Source: Acidimicrobiaceae bacterium
GTDB lineage: Bacteria > Actinomycetota > Acidimicrobiia > Acidimicrobiales > UBA8190
Direction: 5' to 3'
DNA length: 12,788 bases
Assembly: GCA_003131945.1 (NCBI GenBank)
Contig: PKWD01000253.1
Location: 711-13,498 of the forward strand
Under the pieces are notes generated by a model. That model did no database searches. It saw only the letters and a program-made list of their open reading frames with translations, and had not been told where the DNA came from. The position numbers and the translations under genes were made by a program. Shown here piece by piece: positions 1-6,417 of this stretch (within the stretch, counting starts at the first letter, position 1; the number at the start of each line of letters is the position of its first letter).

Positions 1-609
1 CGCCGGATGCAGGAGATCGTGCGGGGCGGCCCGGAGGGCGCCGGGGAGATCGGGCCGCTGCGGTACCTGGAAGCCTCGCTGTGCTTCCCGCTGCCGCGGT
101 TCTCCGACATCCGCTACTCCTACGACCTGGCCGGCGGGGCCACCATGGATGCCGGCTGCTATCCCATCCACATGGTCCGTCACCTGGCCGGCTCCGAACC
201 GGAAGTCACGGCGGCGGCGGCCCGGCTGCGGTCGCCGGGGATCGACCGCTACATGAAGGCCGATCTCCGTTTCGCCGACGGCGTCACCGGCACGGCCACC
301 TGCTCCATGCTCTCTTCGCACATCTTGAGCATCGGGTTGCGGGTGGTCGGCCACGAAGGCGAGATCCGGGTCTTGAACCCATTGGCCCCCGACAAGTTCT
401 CCCGCCTGACCATCAAGTCGAAGTCCGAGAGACACGTGGAGCACAGCACCAAGCGGGCCACCTACGACTTCCAGCTCGAAGCCTTCGTCGGCGCCGTCGA
501 GCGCGGTGAGCCGGTCATCACCGGTCCCGAGGACGCCATCGCCAACATGGTCGTCATCGACGCCGTGTACCGCGCCGCCGGGCTCGAGCCCCGACGGCCG
601 ACGGCCTAG
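1..609 (+). CDS. Gfo/Idh/MocA family oxidoreductase, C-terminal part (cut by window start)
   Basis: This is the C-terminal two thirds of an NAD(P)-dependent sugar or polyol dehydrogenase-like protein. The frame is open through base 1, so the Rossmann domain and the catalytic EKP lysine motif lie outside the window. The visible part is the alpha/beta substrate domain. The hallmark stretch MDAGCYPIHMVRHL (bases about 145-187) matches the conserved (D/G)xGCYP(I/V) segment of the family. It is followed by the usual strand-rich region and the closing D/NFxLxAFxxAVxxGxP block near residues 155-170. GGATMDAGCYPI resembles dihydrodiol/D-xylose-NADP dehydrogenase relatives, but the substrate cannot be assigned. 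The first internal ATG, at base 7, is not a credible start. The TAG stop shares CTAG with the stop of the convergent minus-strand gene. A sugar role would fit the XylFGH-like importer about 2.2 kb downstream, but the two are not in one operon. Confidence 0.85.
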   Translation, partial: RRMQEIVRGGPEGAGEIGPLRYLEASLCFPLPRFSDIRYSYDLAGGATMDAGCYPIHMVRHLAGSEPEVTAAAARLRSPGIDRYMKADLRFADGVTGTATCSMLSSHILSIGLRVVGHEGEIRVLNPLAPDKFSRLTIKSKSERHVEHSTKRATYDFQLEAFVGAVERGEPVITGPEDAIANMVVIDAVYRAAGLEPRRPTA

Positions 610-1109
610 AAGATCCCTTCGCCGATCCCGGCCGCCAGTGTGGCTCCGAGCTCCGCCGCCGCCTCGAGGTCGGCGGCCGTGATGGCACCCACGACGGCCA
701 GGGCCGGGAGCACGAGATTCCATCGCAGCCCGGTGGCGATCTTCTGCACGCTGGCCAGGGCCCCGTCGACATCGGTGTCACCCTTCACGATCAACCCGTA
801 GGGCAGACCGGTCGTCCGCTCGAGGCAGGGTTGGTAGATGCGCTCGAAGAAGTCCTTCAGGGCGCCCGACATGTAACCGAAGTGGGCCGGGGTGGCGAGC
901 AGGAGCCCGTTCGCCCACAGGACGTCCTCGGGCCCGGCGTCGAACGCCCCCCACACCTGGATCTCGACCGGGTCCGAGGTGGTGCCGGTCACGGCCCCGG
1001 CGGCGGTGACCGCCGCGTCGCACAGCGCCCAGGTCGTCCCGGCCCGGGAATGATGGACCACCCCGAGATGTTTACTGGTGCTTATGGCCTGCACATTCTC
1101 TGCCGGCAC
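606..1109 (-). CDS. Flavodoxin-fold / NAD(P)H-dependent FMN reductase-like protein
   Basis: A small, probably cytoplasmic protein of about 167 residues with a flavodoxin-like fold, likely binding FMN and acting in electron transfer or quinone reduction. Near the N-terminus, HLGVVHHSRAGTT is the first beta strand plus the phosphate-binding loop (usual form VYxSxTGxT). LLLATPAHFGYMSGALKDFF is the second FMN loop, in which WrbA-type proteins carry (T/P)xRxGxM and a following amphipathic helix. GLPYGLIVKGDTDVDGALASV corresponds to the strand and loop near the third flavin contact. The start is uncertain: GTG at 1109 lies 8 nt after a TACGAT -10, suggesting a near-leaderless start, while GTG at 1094 would remove five residues and has only a weak AGAGA upstream. 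The open frame continues further upstream across the MFS gene, but that part is low-complexity shadow. The stop overlaps the convergent oxidoreductase stop. Confidence 0.75.
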   Translation of the reverse strand: MPAENVQAISTSKHLGVVHHSRAGTTWALCDAAVTAAGAVTGTTSDPVEIQVWGAFDAGPEDVLWANGLLLATPAHFGYMSGALKDFFERIYQPCLERTTGLPYGLIVKGDTDVDGALASVQKIATGLRWNLVLPALAVVGAITAADLEAAAELGATLAAGIGEGIF

Positions 1110-1117
1110 ATCCCCTG

Positions 1118-1123
1118 ATCGTA
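1118..1123 (-). promoter_or_regulatory. Putative -10 element of the flavodoxin-like gene
   Basis: On the minus strand this reads TACGAT, a TAnnnT-type -10 hexamer. Transcription would start at about 1110-1112, almost at the GTG at 1109. No convincing -35 hexamer lies 16-18 nt upstream. It is in the divergent region between this gene and the MFS exporter. Confidence 0.4.
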
Positions 1124-1172
1124 GGGCGTCGGTGGCGCGGCGTCGTCGTCCGATGCCGTCACAACCACCTGG

Positions 1173-1178
1173 CATGAT
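1173..1178 (+). promoter_or_regulatory. Putative -10 element of the MFS gene
   Basis: CATGAT matches four of six positions of TATAAT and ends 6 nt before the ATG at 1185, which would give a leaderless transcript. There is no recognisable -35 and no Shine-Dalgarno sequence before the ATG. The call rests mainly on the same spacing being seen at other starts in this window. Confidence 0.25.
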
Positions 1179-1184
1179 CGGCTG

Positions 1185-2744
1185 ATGGCAACCGACAGCA
1201 CCCCCGGGGGGTCGGTGTCGGCCGCGGCCGGCCCCACGGCGACCCCCCGGGGCCCGTCGTGGCTGCTCCTCGCCGTCGTCTGCGTGGGGCAGTTCATGGT
1301 CGTCCTCGACCTCTCCATCGTGAACGTGGCCCTCCCGGCCATGCAGCGGGATCTCCACTTCTCGACCACCGAGCTGCAATGGGTGGTGAACGCCTACGCG
1401 TTGACCTTCGGGGGATTTCTCCTCCTCGGTGGGCGGGCCGCCGACCTCTTCGGCCGGCGCAAGATCTTCATCCTGGGGCTGGCCATGTTCTCCGGCGCCA
1501 GCCTCATCTGCGCCCTGGCCCCCAACGGGGGGCTGCTGATCGCCGCCCGGGCGTTGCAGGGCCTCGGAGCGGCGGTGCTGTCCCCGGCCACCTTGACCAT
1601 CCTCACCACCACCTTCCGCCAACCGGCCGAGCGGGCCCGGGCCCTCGGCATCTGGAGCGCCATGGCCGCCGTCGGCGGTGCCTCGGGGGCGCTGTTCGGC
1701 GGGGTGCTCACCGACCTTTTGTCGTGGCGCTGGATCTTTTACATCAACGTGCCCATCGGTATCGCCACCATCGTGGCCGCCCGCGCCGCCCTGGTCGATA
1801 CCAAGGCCGAAGGCCATCGCCCGACCCTCGACATAGTCGGGGCCCTCACCGTCACCGGCGGTCTGGTGGCCTTCGTCTACGCCATCGCCGGCACCGACAC
1901 CCACCCGTGGGGGTCGAGTACCACCCTGGTGCCCATCGCCGTGGCCGTGGTGCTCTTGGGCGTCTTCGGCGTCGTCGAGACGAGGGTGGCGCGCACCCCG
2001 CTCGTGCCCTTCCGGCTGTTCCGGTCCCGGGGGGTGACGGGAGCCAACCTGGCGATGCTCCTCGTGGGCGGAGCCATCTTCGCCATGTGGCTCTTCCTGT
2101 CGCTGTACATGCAGGAGGTTCTGCGCTTCAGCCCCCTCATCACCGGCGTCGGCTTCCTGCCCCAGACGGCCGCCATCGCCGTCGGCGCCCAAGTGGCCGC
2201 CCGGCTCGTTCCCCGCTTCGGCCCCCGGCCCCCCCTGCTCGTGGGCATTGTCCTGTCCACCGTCGGTCTGGCCTGGCTGTCACTGATATCGCCGACCGGC
2301 ACCTACGCCGGCGACGTCCTCGGCGGGAGCGTCCTCGCCACCTTGGGCATGGGCCTCAGCTTCACGCCCCTGGCCTTCGCCGCCACCGCCGGGGTGGCGC
2401 GCGAAGAGGCGGGGCTCGCCTCGGGGATGCTCAACACGAGCCGCCAGGTGGGCGGCTCGATCGCCCTGGCCGCTCTCGCCACCCTGGCCGCCGCCCGCAC
2501 GGCGGCCGTTCTCCACACCCACATCGTCGGGAGCGCCTTCAGCTATACCGGATCCAAGGTGGCGCTCGATCGGGCCCTCACCGACGGCTTCAGCCGGGTC
2601 TTCCTGGTGGCCGCCGTCATCGCTGCGGCCGGGTTCCTGGGCGCCTTACTCATTCCGAAGAAGCCGGCTCCGCCACCGGCCGCGGTGGCCGATGCCGGTG
2701 TCAGCTCCGGCGCCGTCGCCGTCGGTACCGAGCGGGTCGGATAA
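1185..2744 (+). CDS. MFS transporter, DHA2 (14-TMS, EmrB/QacA-type) drug exporter family
   Basis: A 519-residue inner-membrane protein predicted to export drugs or metabolites in exchange for protons. A polar Ser/Pro/Ala-rich N-terminus of about 25 residues is followed by alternating hydrophobic segments consistent with 14 helices. Motif D1 of the DHA2 family, LDLSIVNVALP, is at residues 41-51 with its acidic Asp42. Motif A, GGRAADLFGRRK, is at residues 82-93 between helices 2 and 3. The antiporter motif C region (GIWSAMAAVGG...ALFGG, from residue 155) is present but lacks the usual GP pair. Length is normal for the family. ATG 1185 gives the complete D1-containing first helix and no earlier start is credible. 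The gene is monocistronic: divergent from the flavodoxin-like gene and followed by a GC-rich hairpin. No TetR- or MarR-type regulator sits beside it, and the substrate cannot be inferred. Confidence 0.94.
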   Translation: MATDSTPGGSVSAAAGPTATPRGPSWLLLAVVCVGQFMVVLDLSIVNVALPAMQRDLHFSTTELQWVVNAYALTFGGFLLLGGRAADLFGRRKIFILGLAMFSGASLICALAPNGGLLIAARALQGLGAAVLSPATLTILTTTFRQPAERARALGIWSAMAAVGGASGALFGGVLTDLLSWRWIFYINVPIGIATIVAARAALVDTKAEGHRPTLDIVGALTVTGGLVAFVYAIAGTDTHPWGSSTTLVPIAVAVVLLGVFGVVETRVARTPLVPFRLFRSRGVTGANLAMLLVGGAIFAMWLFLSLYMQEVLRFSPLITGVGFLPQTAAIAVGAQVAARLVPRFGPRPPLLVGIVLSTVGLAWLSLISPTGTYAGDVLGGSVLATLGMGLSFTPLAFAATAGVAREEAGLASGMLNTSRQVGGSIALAALATLAAARTAAVLHTHIVGSAFSYTGSKVALDRALTDGFSRVFLVAAVIAAAGFLGALLIPKKPAPPPAAVADAGVSSGAVAVGTERVG

Positions 2745-2769
2745 GGGGCCGGCAGGACGCCGGCGGCCC
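2745..2769 (+). terminator. GC-rich stem-loop after the MFS gene
   Basis: Immediately after the TAA stop, GCCGGC (2748-2753) pairs with GCCGGC (2759-2764) around an AGGAC loop. GGG 2745-2747 can pair with CCC 2767-2769 across a GG bulge. There is no T-tract, so it may be an mRNA end stabiliser or a weak terminator rather than a canonical intrinsic one. Confidence 0.4.
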
Positions 2770-2786
2770 GTTGGTGGCCACGACGC

Positions 2787-2815
2787 TTGCTCACCAGGAA
2801 CTTTGGGCACATACT
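2787..2815 (+). promoter_or_regulatory. Putative promoter of the sugar ABC operon
   Basis: TTGCTC (2787-2792) and CATACT (2810-2815) are separated by exactly 17 nt, matching three and four positions of the sigma-70-type consensus. Transcription would begin near 2822, giving a leader of about 44 nt. That leader contains a run of eight G (2840-2847) and then the AGGAGG ribosome binding site. No clear operator palindrome for a LacI- or ROK-type regulator was seen. Confidence 0.45.
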
Positions 2816-2853
2816 CCGCTGTGCGGATCTCCCACCCTCGGGGGGGGCCAACC

Positions 2854-2859
2854 AGGAGG
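2854..2859 (+). promoter_or_regulatory. Shine-Dalgarno AGGAGG fixing the GTG start at 2866
   Basis: A perfect AGGAGG lies 6 nt upstream of GTG 2866. It decides the start of the binding-protein gene against longer in-frame alternatives reaching back to 2692. Those alternatives would place non-signal-like sequence ahead of the lipoprotein signal peptide. Confidence 0.85.
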
Positions 2860-2865
2860 CACATC

Positions 2866-4080
2866 GTGAGTAGAACGAAACTGAGCCGTTTGGGATTCTT
2901 GTCGCTCGTCTTGGTGGTGGGAATGGTCGCTGCCGCCTGCAGCAGTTCCACCAACTCCTCGGGGACGACAACGACGACGGGCGCCAAGTCCCCGTCGAGC
3001 CTGGCGGCCACGTCCTTCACCAGCAATTTCTCGGCCATGAAGCAGCTCACCTCGTTGGTGGCGTCCGGCAAGGGGAAGGTGGCGGCGATCCTTCCCGACA
3101 CCGTCAGCTCGACGCGCTACGTGGAGTTCGATGCGCCCGACATCACCAAGGCGCTCCAGACGGCCGGCCTGTCCTCATCGGACTTCGTGGTTCAGAACGC
3201 GTTGGGTAGTGACGCCACCGAGCTGACCGACGCTCAGACCGACATCACCAATGGGGCGACGGTGCTCATGATGGACCCGCTCGACTCCGGTGTGGGCGCC
3301 CAGATCGAGACCTATGCCAAGGCTCACGGCGTGGCCGTGATCGACTACGACCGCCTGACCCTGAGCGGTAGTCGTGCGTACTACGTCAGCTTCAACAACG
3401 TCGAGGTGGGCAAGATGATCGGCCAGGGACTGGTGAGCTGCATCGCCAGTTGGAAGGTGGCCAAGCCTCAGGTCGTCGTCATGCACGGCGCCGCCACCGA
3501 CAACAACGCCACCCTCTTCGCCCAGGGCTACGACGCCGTGCTGAAGCCGTACTTCAGCTCGGGCAAATGGACCGACGTGGTGAACACGGCCGGAACCTGG
3601 GACCCGCCGACGGCGGAGACCGAGTTCCAGGAGGCCTACACCGCCCATCCGACCATCAACGCGGCGGTGATCCCCAACGACGAGACGGGCGCCCCCATCA
3701 TCACCTACCTCCAGACGCTGCACATCGCGGCGAAGACGTTCCCCACCACGGGGCAGGACGCCACCCTCGTCGGCCTGCAGAACGTCCTCTCCGGCTACCA
3801 GTGCGGGACGGTGTACAAGCCCATCTACCTCGAAGCTCAAGCCGCCGCCGCCCTCGCCCTGTACCTGAGGGCGGGCAAGACCCCTCCGTCGGGGCTGGTC
3901 AACGGCACCACCGAGGACACCGGTTCCAACACCTCGGTGCCCTCGATCCTGCTGACGCCGGAGTGGGTCACGCCGAGCAACATGAACGCCACCATCATCA
4001 AGGACAACTTCGTACCGGCATCCCAGCTCTGCGCCGGCGCGTTCGCGGCGGACTGCACGTCAGCGGGAATCACCTCGTAA
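2866..4080 (+). CDS. Sugar ABC transporter substrate-binding lipoprotein, XylF-like
   Basis: The extracytoplasmic receptor of a sugar importer, 404 residues from GTG 2866. Residues 1-25 form a lipoprotein signal peptide: basic MSRTKLSR, a hydrophobic core, then VAAAC with the lipidated Cys25, followed by a Ser/Thr/Gly linker. The mature part is a type I periplasmic-binding fold. AYYVSFNNVEVGKMIGQGL resembles the FYISFDNxKVG segment of XylF. IPNDETGAPI matches its ASNDATAGGA hinge region. TTGQDATLVGLQ followed by GTVYKPI matches GQDADLxxI...MTVYKPI of XylF. A D-xylose or related aldose ligand is therefore likely but not proven. Four further cysteines (in VSCI, YQCG, QLCA and ADCT) could form disulfides. 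It is the first gene of the operon with the ATPase and permease, separated from the ATPase gene by 109 bp containing a strong stem-loop. Confidence 0.92.
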   Translation: MSRTKLSRLGFLSLVLVVGMVAAACSSSTNSSGTTTTTGAKSPSSLAATSFTSNFSAMKQLTSLVASGKGKVAAILPDTVSSTRYVEFDAPDITKALQTAGLSSSDFVVQNALGSDATELTDAQTDITNGATVLMMDPLDSGVGAQIETYAKAHGVAVIDYDRLTLSGSRAYYVSFNNVEVGKMIGQGLVSCIASWKVAKPQVVVMHGAATDNNATLFAQGYDAVLKPYFSSGKWTDVVNTAGTWDPPTAETEFQEAYTAHPTINAAVIPNDETGAPIITYLQTLHIAAKTFPTTGQDATLVGLQNVLSGYQCGTVYKPIYLEAQAAAALALYLRAGKTPPSGLVNGTTEDTGSNTSVPSILLTPEWVTPSNMNATIIKDNFVPASQLCAGAFAADCTSAGITS

Positions 4081-4135
4081 CCGCGGCGAGCCCGTTTTCA
4101 AGTCTTCACCGCAGTCGAGCATCGTCCGAGCAGGT

Positions 4136-4165
4136 CCGCTCCTCCCGCACCGGCGGGAGGAGCGG
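4136..4165 (+). terminator. Strong intercistronic stem-loop between binding-protein and ATPase genes
   Basis: A perfect 13-bp GC-rich inverted repeat: CCGCTCCTCCCGC (4136-4148) and GCGGGAGGAGCGG (4153-4165) around the tetraloop ACCG. Outer G4133-G4134 can also pair with C4167-C4168. No T-run follows, so it is more likely a partial terminator or 3'-end mRNA stabiliser that keeps binding-protein expression above that of the membrane and ATPase subunits, as described for malE-malF-type operons. The CCTCC inside the left arm (4141-4145) could alternatively pair with GGAGG of the next ribosome binding site (4177-4181). Confidence 0.65.
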
Positions 4166-4175
4166 GCCGAGCGCT

Positions 4176-4181
4176 AGGAGG
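4176..4181 (+). promoter_or_regulatory. Shine-Dalgarno AGGAGG of the ATPase gene
   Basis: A perfect AGGAGG lies 8 nt before GTG 4190 and 10 nt after the stem-loop. It supports GTG 4190 as the start. Confidence 0.85.
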
Positions 4182-4189
4182 CGACGGAA

Positions 4190-5023
4190 GTGAGCGCGCA
4201 GGGGGATTCGGTAACGGCCGGGGAGCCGCTGCTGCAGTTGCGGGGGGTGAGCAAGACCTTCGGGGCCGTCCATGCCCTCACGGGCGTCGATCTCGACGTC
4301 CCGGCCGCCCAGGTGACGGCCCTGGCCGGCGACAACGGCGCCGGCAAGTCGGTGCTGGTGAAGACCATCGCCGGTCTGTGGGGACCTGACGAGGGGCAGG
4401 TCCTGTGGCTGGGCCGGCCCATCCATCCGCGTGGCCCGAAGGAAGCCGAGGAACTGGGGATCACGACGATCTACCAGGACCTGGCCCTGTGCGACAACCT
4501 TGACATCGTCCAGAACATGTTCCTCGGCCACGAGGCGCGGCGCCGCGGGTTCTTGGACGAATCGACCATGGAGATCGCCGCCCGCAAGACGCTCAAGGAT
4601 CTCTCGGTCACCACCGTGCGCTCGATCCGTCAGCCGGTGGCGTCACTCTCCGGTGGGCAACGCCAGTCGGTGGCGGTGGCCAAGGCCGTGATGTCCCACG
4701 CCAAGCTCGTCATCATGGACGAGCCCACGGCGGCACTCGGCGTGGCGCAGACGAAGATGGTGCTCGACCTCATCAAGCGGCTTTCGGGCGAGGGCGTGGC
4801 CGTGCTCATGATCTCGCACAATTTCAACGACGTCTTCAAGGTGGCCGACCGGGTGGCCATTCTCTATCTCGGCCAGATGGTGGCCACCGGCCCCGTCTCT
4901 GATTTCGATCCTCAGGTGGTGGTCGACTACATGACGACCGGCCGTTCGACACGTCACTCTGACGATGACGGATCCGACGAACAGCCTCAGCCGGAACCCA
5001 CTGAATCGCCTGAACGGAACTGA
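4190..5023 (+). CDS. Sugar ABC transporter ATP-binding protein, single-domain XylG-like
   Basis: The cytoplasmic ATPase that powers the importer, 277 residues from GTG 4190. All nucleotide-binding motifs are intact: Walker A GDNGAGKS (47-54), Q-loop Gln96 in IYQDLALCDNLD, signature LSGGQ (153-157), Walker B LVIMDEP with Asp177-Glu178, and switch His210 in ISHNFNDV. The sequence DNLDIVQNMFLGHE is typical of the carbohydrate (CUT2) family. E. coli XylG and RbsA are about 500 residues with two fused ATPase domains. This protein has only the first, so it presumably works as a homodimer, as in FrcA-type and many actinobacterial CUT2 systems. The last 25 or so residues are an acidic/Pro-rich tail outside the ATPase fold. 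The TGA stop is 4 nt before the permease ATG, indicating translational coupling. Confidence 0.93.
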   Translation: MSAQGDSVTAGEPLLQLRGVSKTFGAVHALTGVDLDVPAAQVTALAGDNGAGKSVLVKTIAGLWGPDEGQVLWLGRPIHPRGPKEAEELGITTIYQDLALCDNLDIVQNMFLGHEARRRGFLDESTMEIAARKTLKDLSVTTVRSIRQPVASLSGGQRQSVAVAKAVMSHAKLVIMDEPTAALGVAQTKMVLDLIKRLSGEGVAVLMISHNFNDVFKVADRVAILYLGQMVATGPVSDFDPQVVVDYMTTGRSTRHSDDDGSDEQPQPEPTESPERN

Positions 5024-5027
5024 CGAG

Positions 5028-6353
5028 ATGCCATCAGGAACAGAGCACTCCGACGAAGCCGGGTCGGGCACCGAGGCGTTCTCCGAATCGACACCGGATG
5101 TGATCGCCCTGGCCCCTGAGGTTCTGGCTCAGTCGCTCGGCCAGTACCTGAGCGCCTGGTGGCTGCGCATCAAGGGCGGCGAGAGTGGCGCCCTGCCCAT
5201 CCTGGCCGGCCTCGTCCTCATCGTCGTGATCTTCCAGGTCCAGAACTCCCACTTCCTCGGCCCGCTCAACCTGGTCAACCTCATCGGCCAGTCGTCCTTT
5301 TTCATCCTGCTCGGCGCGGCCGAGATGTTCGCCCTGCTGTTGAGCGAGATCGACCTCTCGGTCGGATTCACGGCCGCCGTGGGAGGGGCCGTCGTCGCCG
5401 CTCTGATCGCCCCGCCCTACAACTGGCCGTGGTGGGCCGGGGTGATCGTGGGTGTGGCGGCGAGCACGGCCCTCGGCTTGTTCCAGGGCACTCTCATCAC
5501 CCGGCTCCATCTGCCCTCGTTCGTCGTGACCCTGGCCGGCCTCCTCGGTTTTTCGGGCGTGCTGATCTGGATCTTCGACATCGACCGCGGCGCCACCGGC
5601 GGTGTGCTCTCCATCACCAACAAGGTCGTCTACAACCTCGTCAACGGCAACATGACGCCGCTGGCCGGCTGGATCGTCCTCGTCGTGTTCGTGACGTTGT
5701 TCGCCATCGTCTCCATCGCCCAGACCCAGCGGCGGCGCTCGCGCGGGCTCAGCGCTCCCCCTCTCAGCATCACCATCCTCAAGGTGGTTGTGACGGCGGC
5801 CGCCGGGGCCGTTCTCGTCATCGTCTGCAATCTCAATCGAGGGTTGCTGGTTCCGCTGCGCGGCGTTCCCTGGGTGGTCCCGTTCATACTGGCCGTCATC
5901 CTGGGGTGGACCGTATTGCTCGGCCGGACCCGCACGGGCCGCTACATCTACGCCATCGGAGCCAGTCCCGAAGCGGCCCGCCGGGCCGGCATCAACGTGG
6001 CCTGGATCCGCACGCTCGCCTTCGGCCTCTCGGGGCTCACCGCCGGCCTGGCCGGGATCGCCTACGAGTCGCGCCTCGGTTCGATCTCGGTCGGTTTCGA
6101 CGGCGGCACCTACGTCCTGTACGCCGTGGCCGCCGCCGTCATCGGCGGGACGAGTCTCTTCGGTGGACGGGGCAAGGCCATCCATCCCCTCATCGGTGGG
6201 GTCGTCATCGGCGCCGTCTACAACGGGCTCGGGCTCCTCGGGATCGGCGCCGCGGGGACCGACATCTCCTTCGCTCTCGTGCTCCTGGCCGCCGTCACCG
6301 TGGATTCGGTGGTGAGGCAACGGGGGGGCGCGGTCGGCTGGTTCCGCTCCTGA
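5028..6353 (+). CDS. Sugar ABC transporter permease, XylH-like
   Basis: The membrane channel subunit of the importer, 441 residues from ATG 5028. A hydrophilic N-terminus of about 50 acidic residues precedes the first membrane helix (roughly residues 56-75), and about ten helices follow. The segment AEMFALLLSEIDLSVG is the conserved CUT2 permease region (usual form (I/V)xGGIDLSVG). Basic TQRRRSRG (from about residue 232) marks a cytoplasmic loop. EAARRAGI (from residue 315) is the coupling loop that contacts the ATPase. The C-terminal IGGTSLFGGRGKAIHPLIG is a hallmark of RbsC/XylH proteins. ATG 5028 is preferred: it sits 4 nt after the ATPase stop, whereas an earlier in-frame ATG at 4965 would overlap the ATPase by 59 nt. 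The ribosome binding site is weak, so expression probably depends on coupling to the ATPase gene. Confidence 0.92.
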   Translation: MPSGTEHSDEAGSGTEAFSESTPDVIALAPEVLAQSLGQYLSAWWLRIKGGESGALPILAGLVLIVVIFQVQNSHFLGPLNLVNLIGQSSFFILLGAAEMFALLLSEIDLSVGFTAAVGGAVVAALIAPPYNWPWWAGVIVGVAASTALGLFQGTLITRLHLPSFVVTLAGLLGFSGVLIWIFDIDRGATGGVLSITNKVVYNLVNGNMTPLAGWIVLVVFVTLFAIVSIAQTQRRRSRGLSAPPLSITILKVVVTAAAGAVLVIVCNLNRGLLVPLRGVPWVVPFILAVILGWTVLLGRTRTGRYIYAIGASPEAARRAGINVAWIRTLAFGLSGLTAGLAGIAYESRLGSISVGFDGGTYVLYAVAAAVIGGTSLFGGRGKAIHPLIGGVVIGAVYNGLGLLGIGAAGTDISFALVLLAAVTVDSVVRQRGGAVGWFRS

Positions 6354-6359
6354 TCGGCA

Positions 6360-6390
6360 ATACCATTTGCGAATAGATCACCGATGGTAT
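6360..6390. repeat. 7-bp inverted repeat upstream of the SOS gene
   Basis: ATACCAT (6360-6366) and ATGGTAT (6384-6390) are perfect inverted copies separated by 17 nt. They lie just after the permease stop and abut the LexA box. This could be a weak transcript-end hairpin or a second operator half-site pair; nothing else supports either reading. Confidence 0.3.
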
Positions 6391-6404
6391 CGAACAGATG
6401 TTCG
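6391..6404. promoter_or_regulatory. LexA operator (SOS box), CGAAC-N4-GTTCG
   Basis: CGAACAGATGTTCG is a perfect 5+5 palindrome. It matches the Gram-positive/mycobacterial LexA consensus CGAACRNRYGTTCG at every position (spacer A-G-A-T = R-N-R-Y). It lies one base upstream of the TATAGT -10 and 13 nt upstream of the ATG, so bound LexA would block RNA polymerase. It is the only CGAAC-N4-GTTCG I found in the window. It predicts DNA-damage induction of the radical SAM gene. Confidence 0.85.
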
Positions 6405-6405
6405 C

Positions 6406-6411
6406 TATAGT
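6406..6411 (+). promoter_or_regulatory. -10 element TATAGT of the radical SAM gene
   Basis: TATAGT matches five of six consensus bases and ends 6 nt before ATG 6418. Transcription would therefore start at or next to the A of the ATG, giving a leaderless mRNA. No good -35 exists at 16-18 nt spacing; that space is occupied by the LexA operator. Confidence 0.7.
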
Positions 6412-6417
6412 GCGGCC

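Noticed and set aside
1110..2192. Long open minus-strand frame extending the flavodoxin-like gene N-terminally across the MFS gene
   Set aside because: The extra sequence is Gly/Asp/Glu/His/Arg-rich low complexity antisense to a clear membrane protein, typical of GC-rich shadow frames. The flavodoxin fold begins only near 1080.
1259..2869. Plus-strand open frame of about 536 codons overlapping the MFS gene in another frame
   Set aside because: Arg/Pro/Gly-rich sequence without motifs; the MFS frame has family motifs and membrane helices.
4965..5027. Upstream ATG as permease start
   Set aside because: It would overlap the ATPase by 59 nt, has no ribosome binding site and adds 21 polar residues. 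ATG 5028 sits 4 nt after the ATPase stop.
5034..6320. Open minus-strand frame of about 428 codons opposite the permease
   Set aside because: Its composition is Asp/Gly/Glu/Arg-rich with no recognisable domain, and it mirrors the codon positions of the XylH-like gene.
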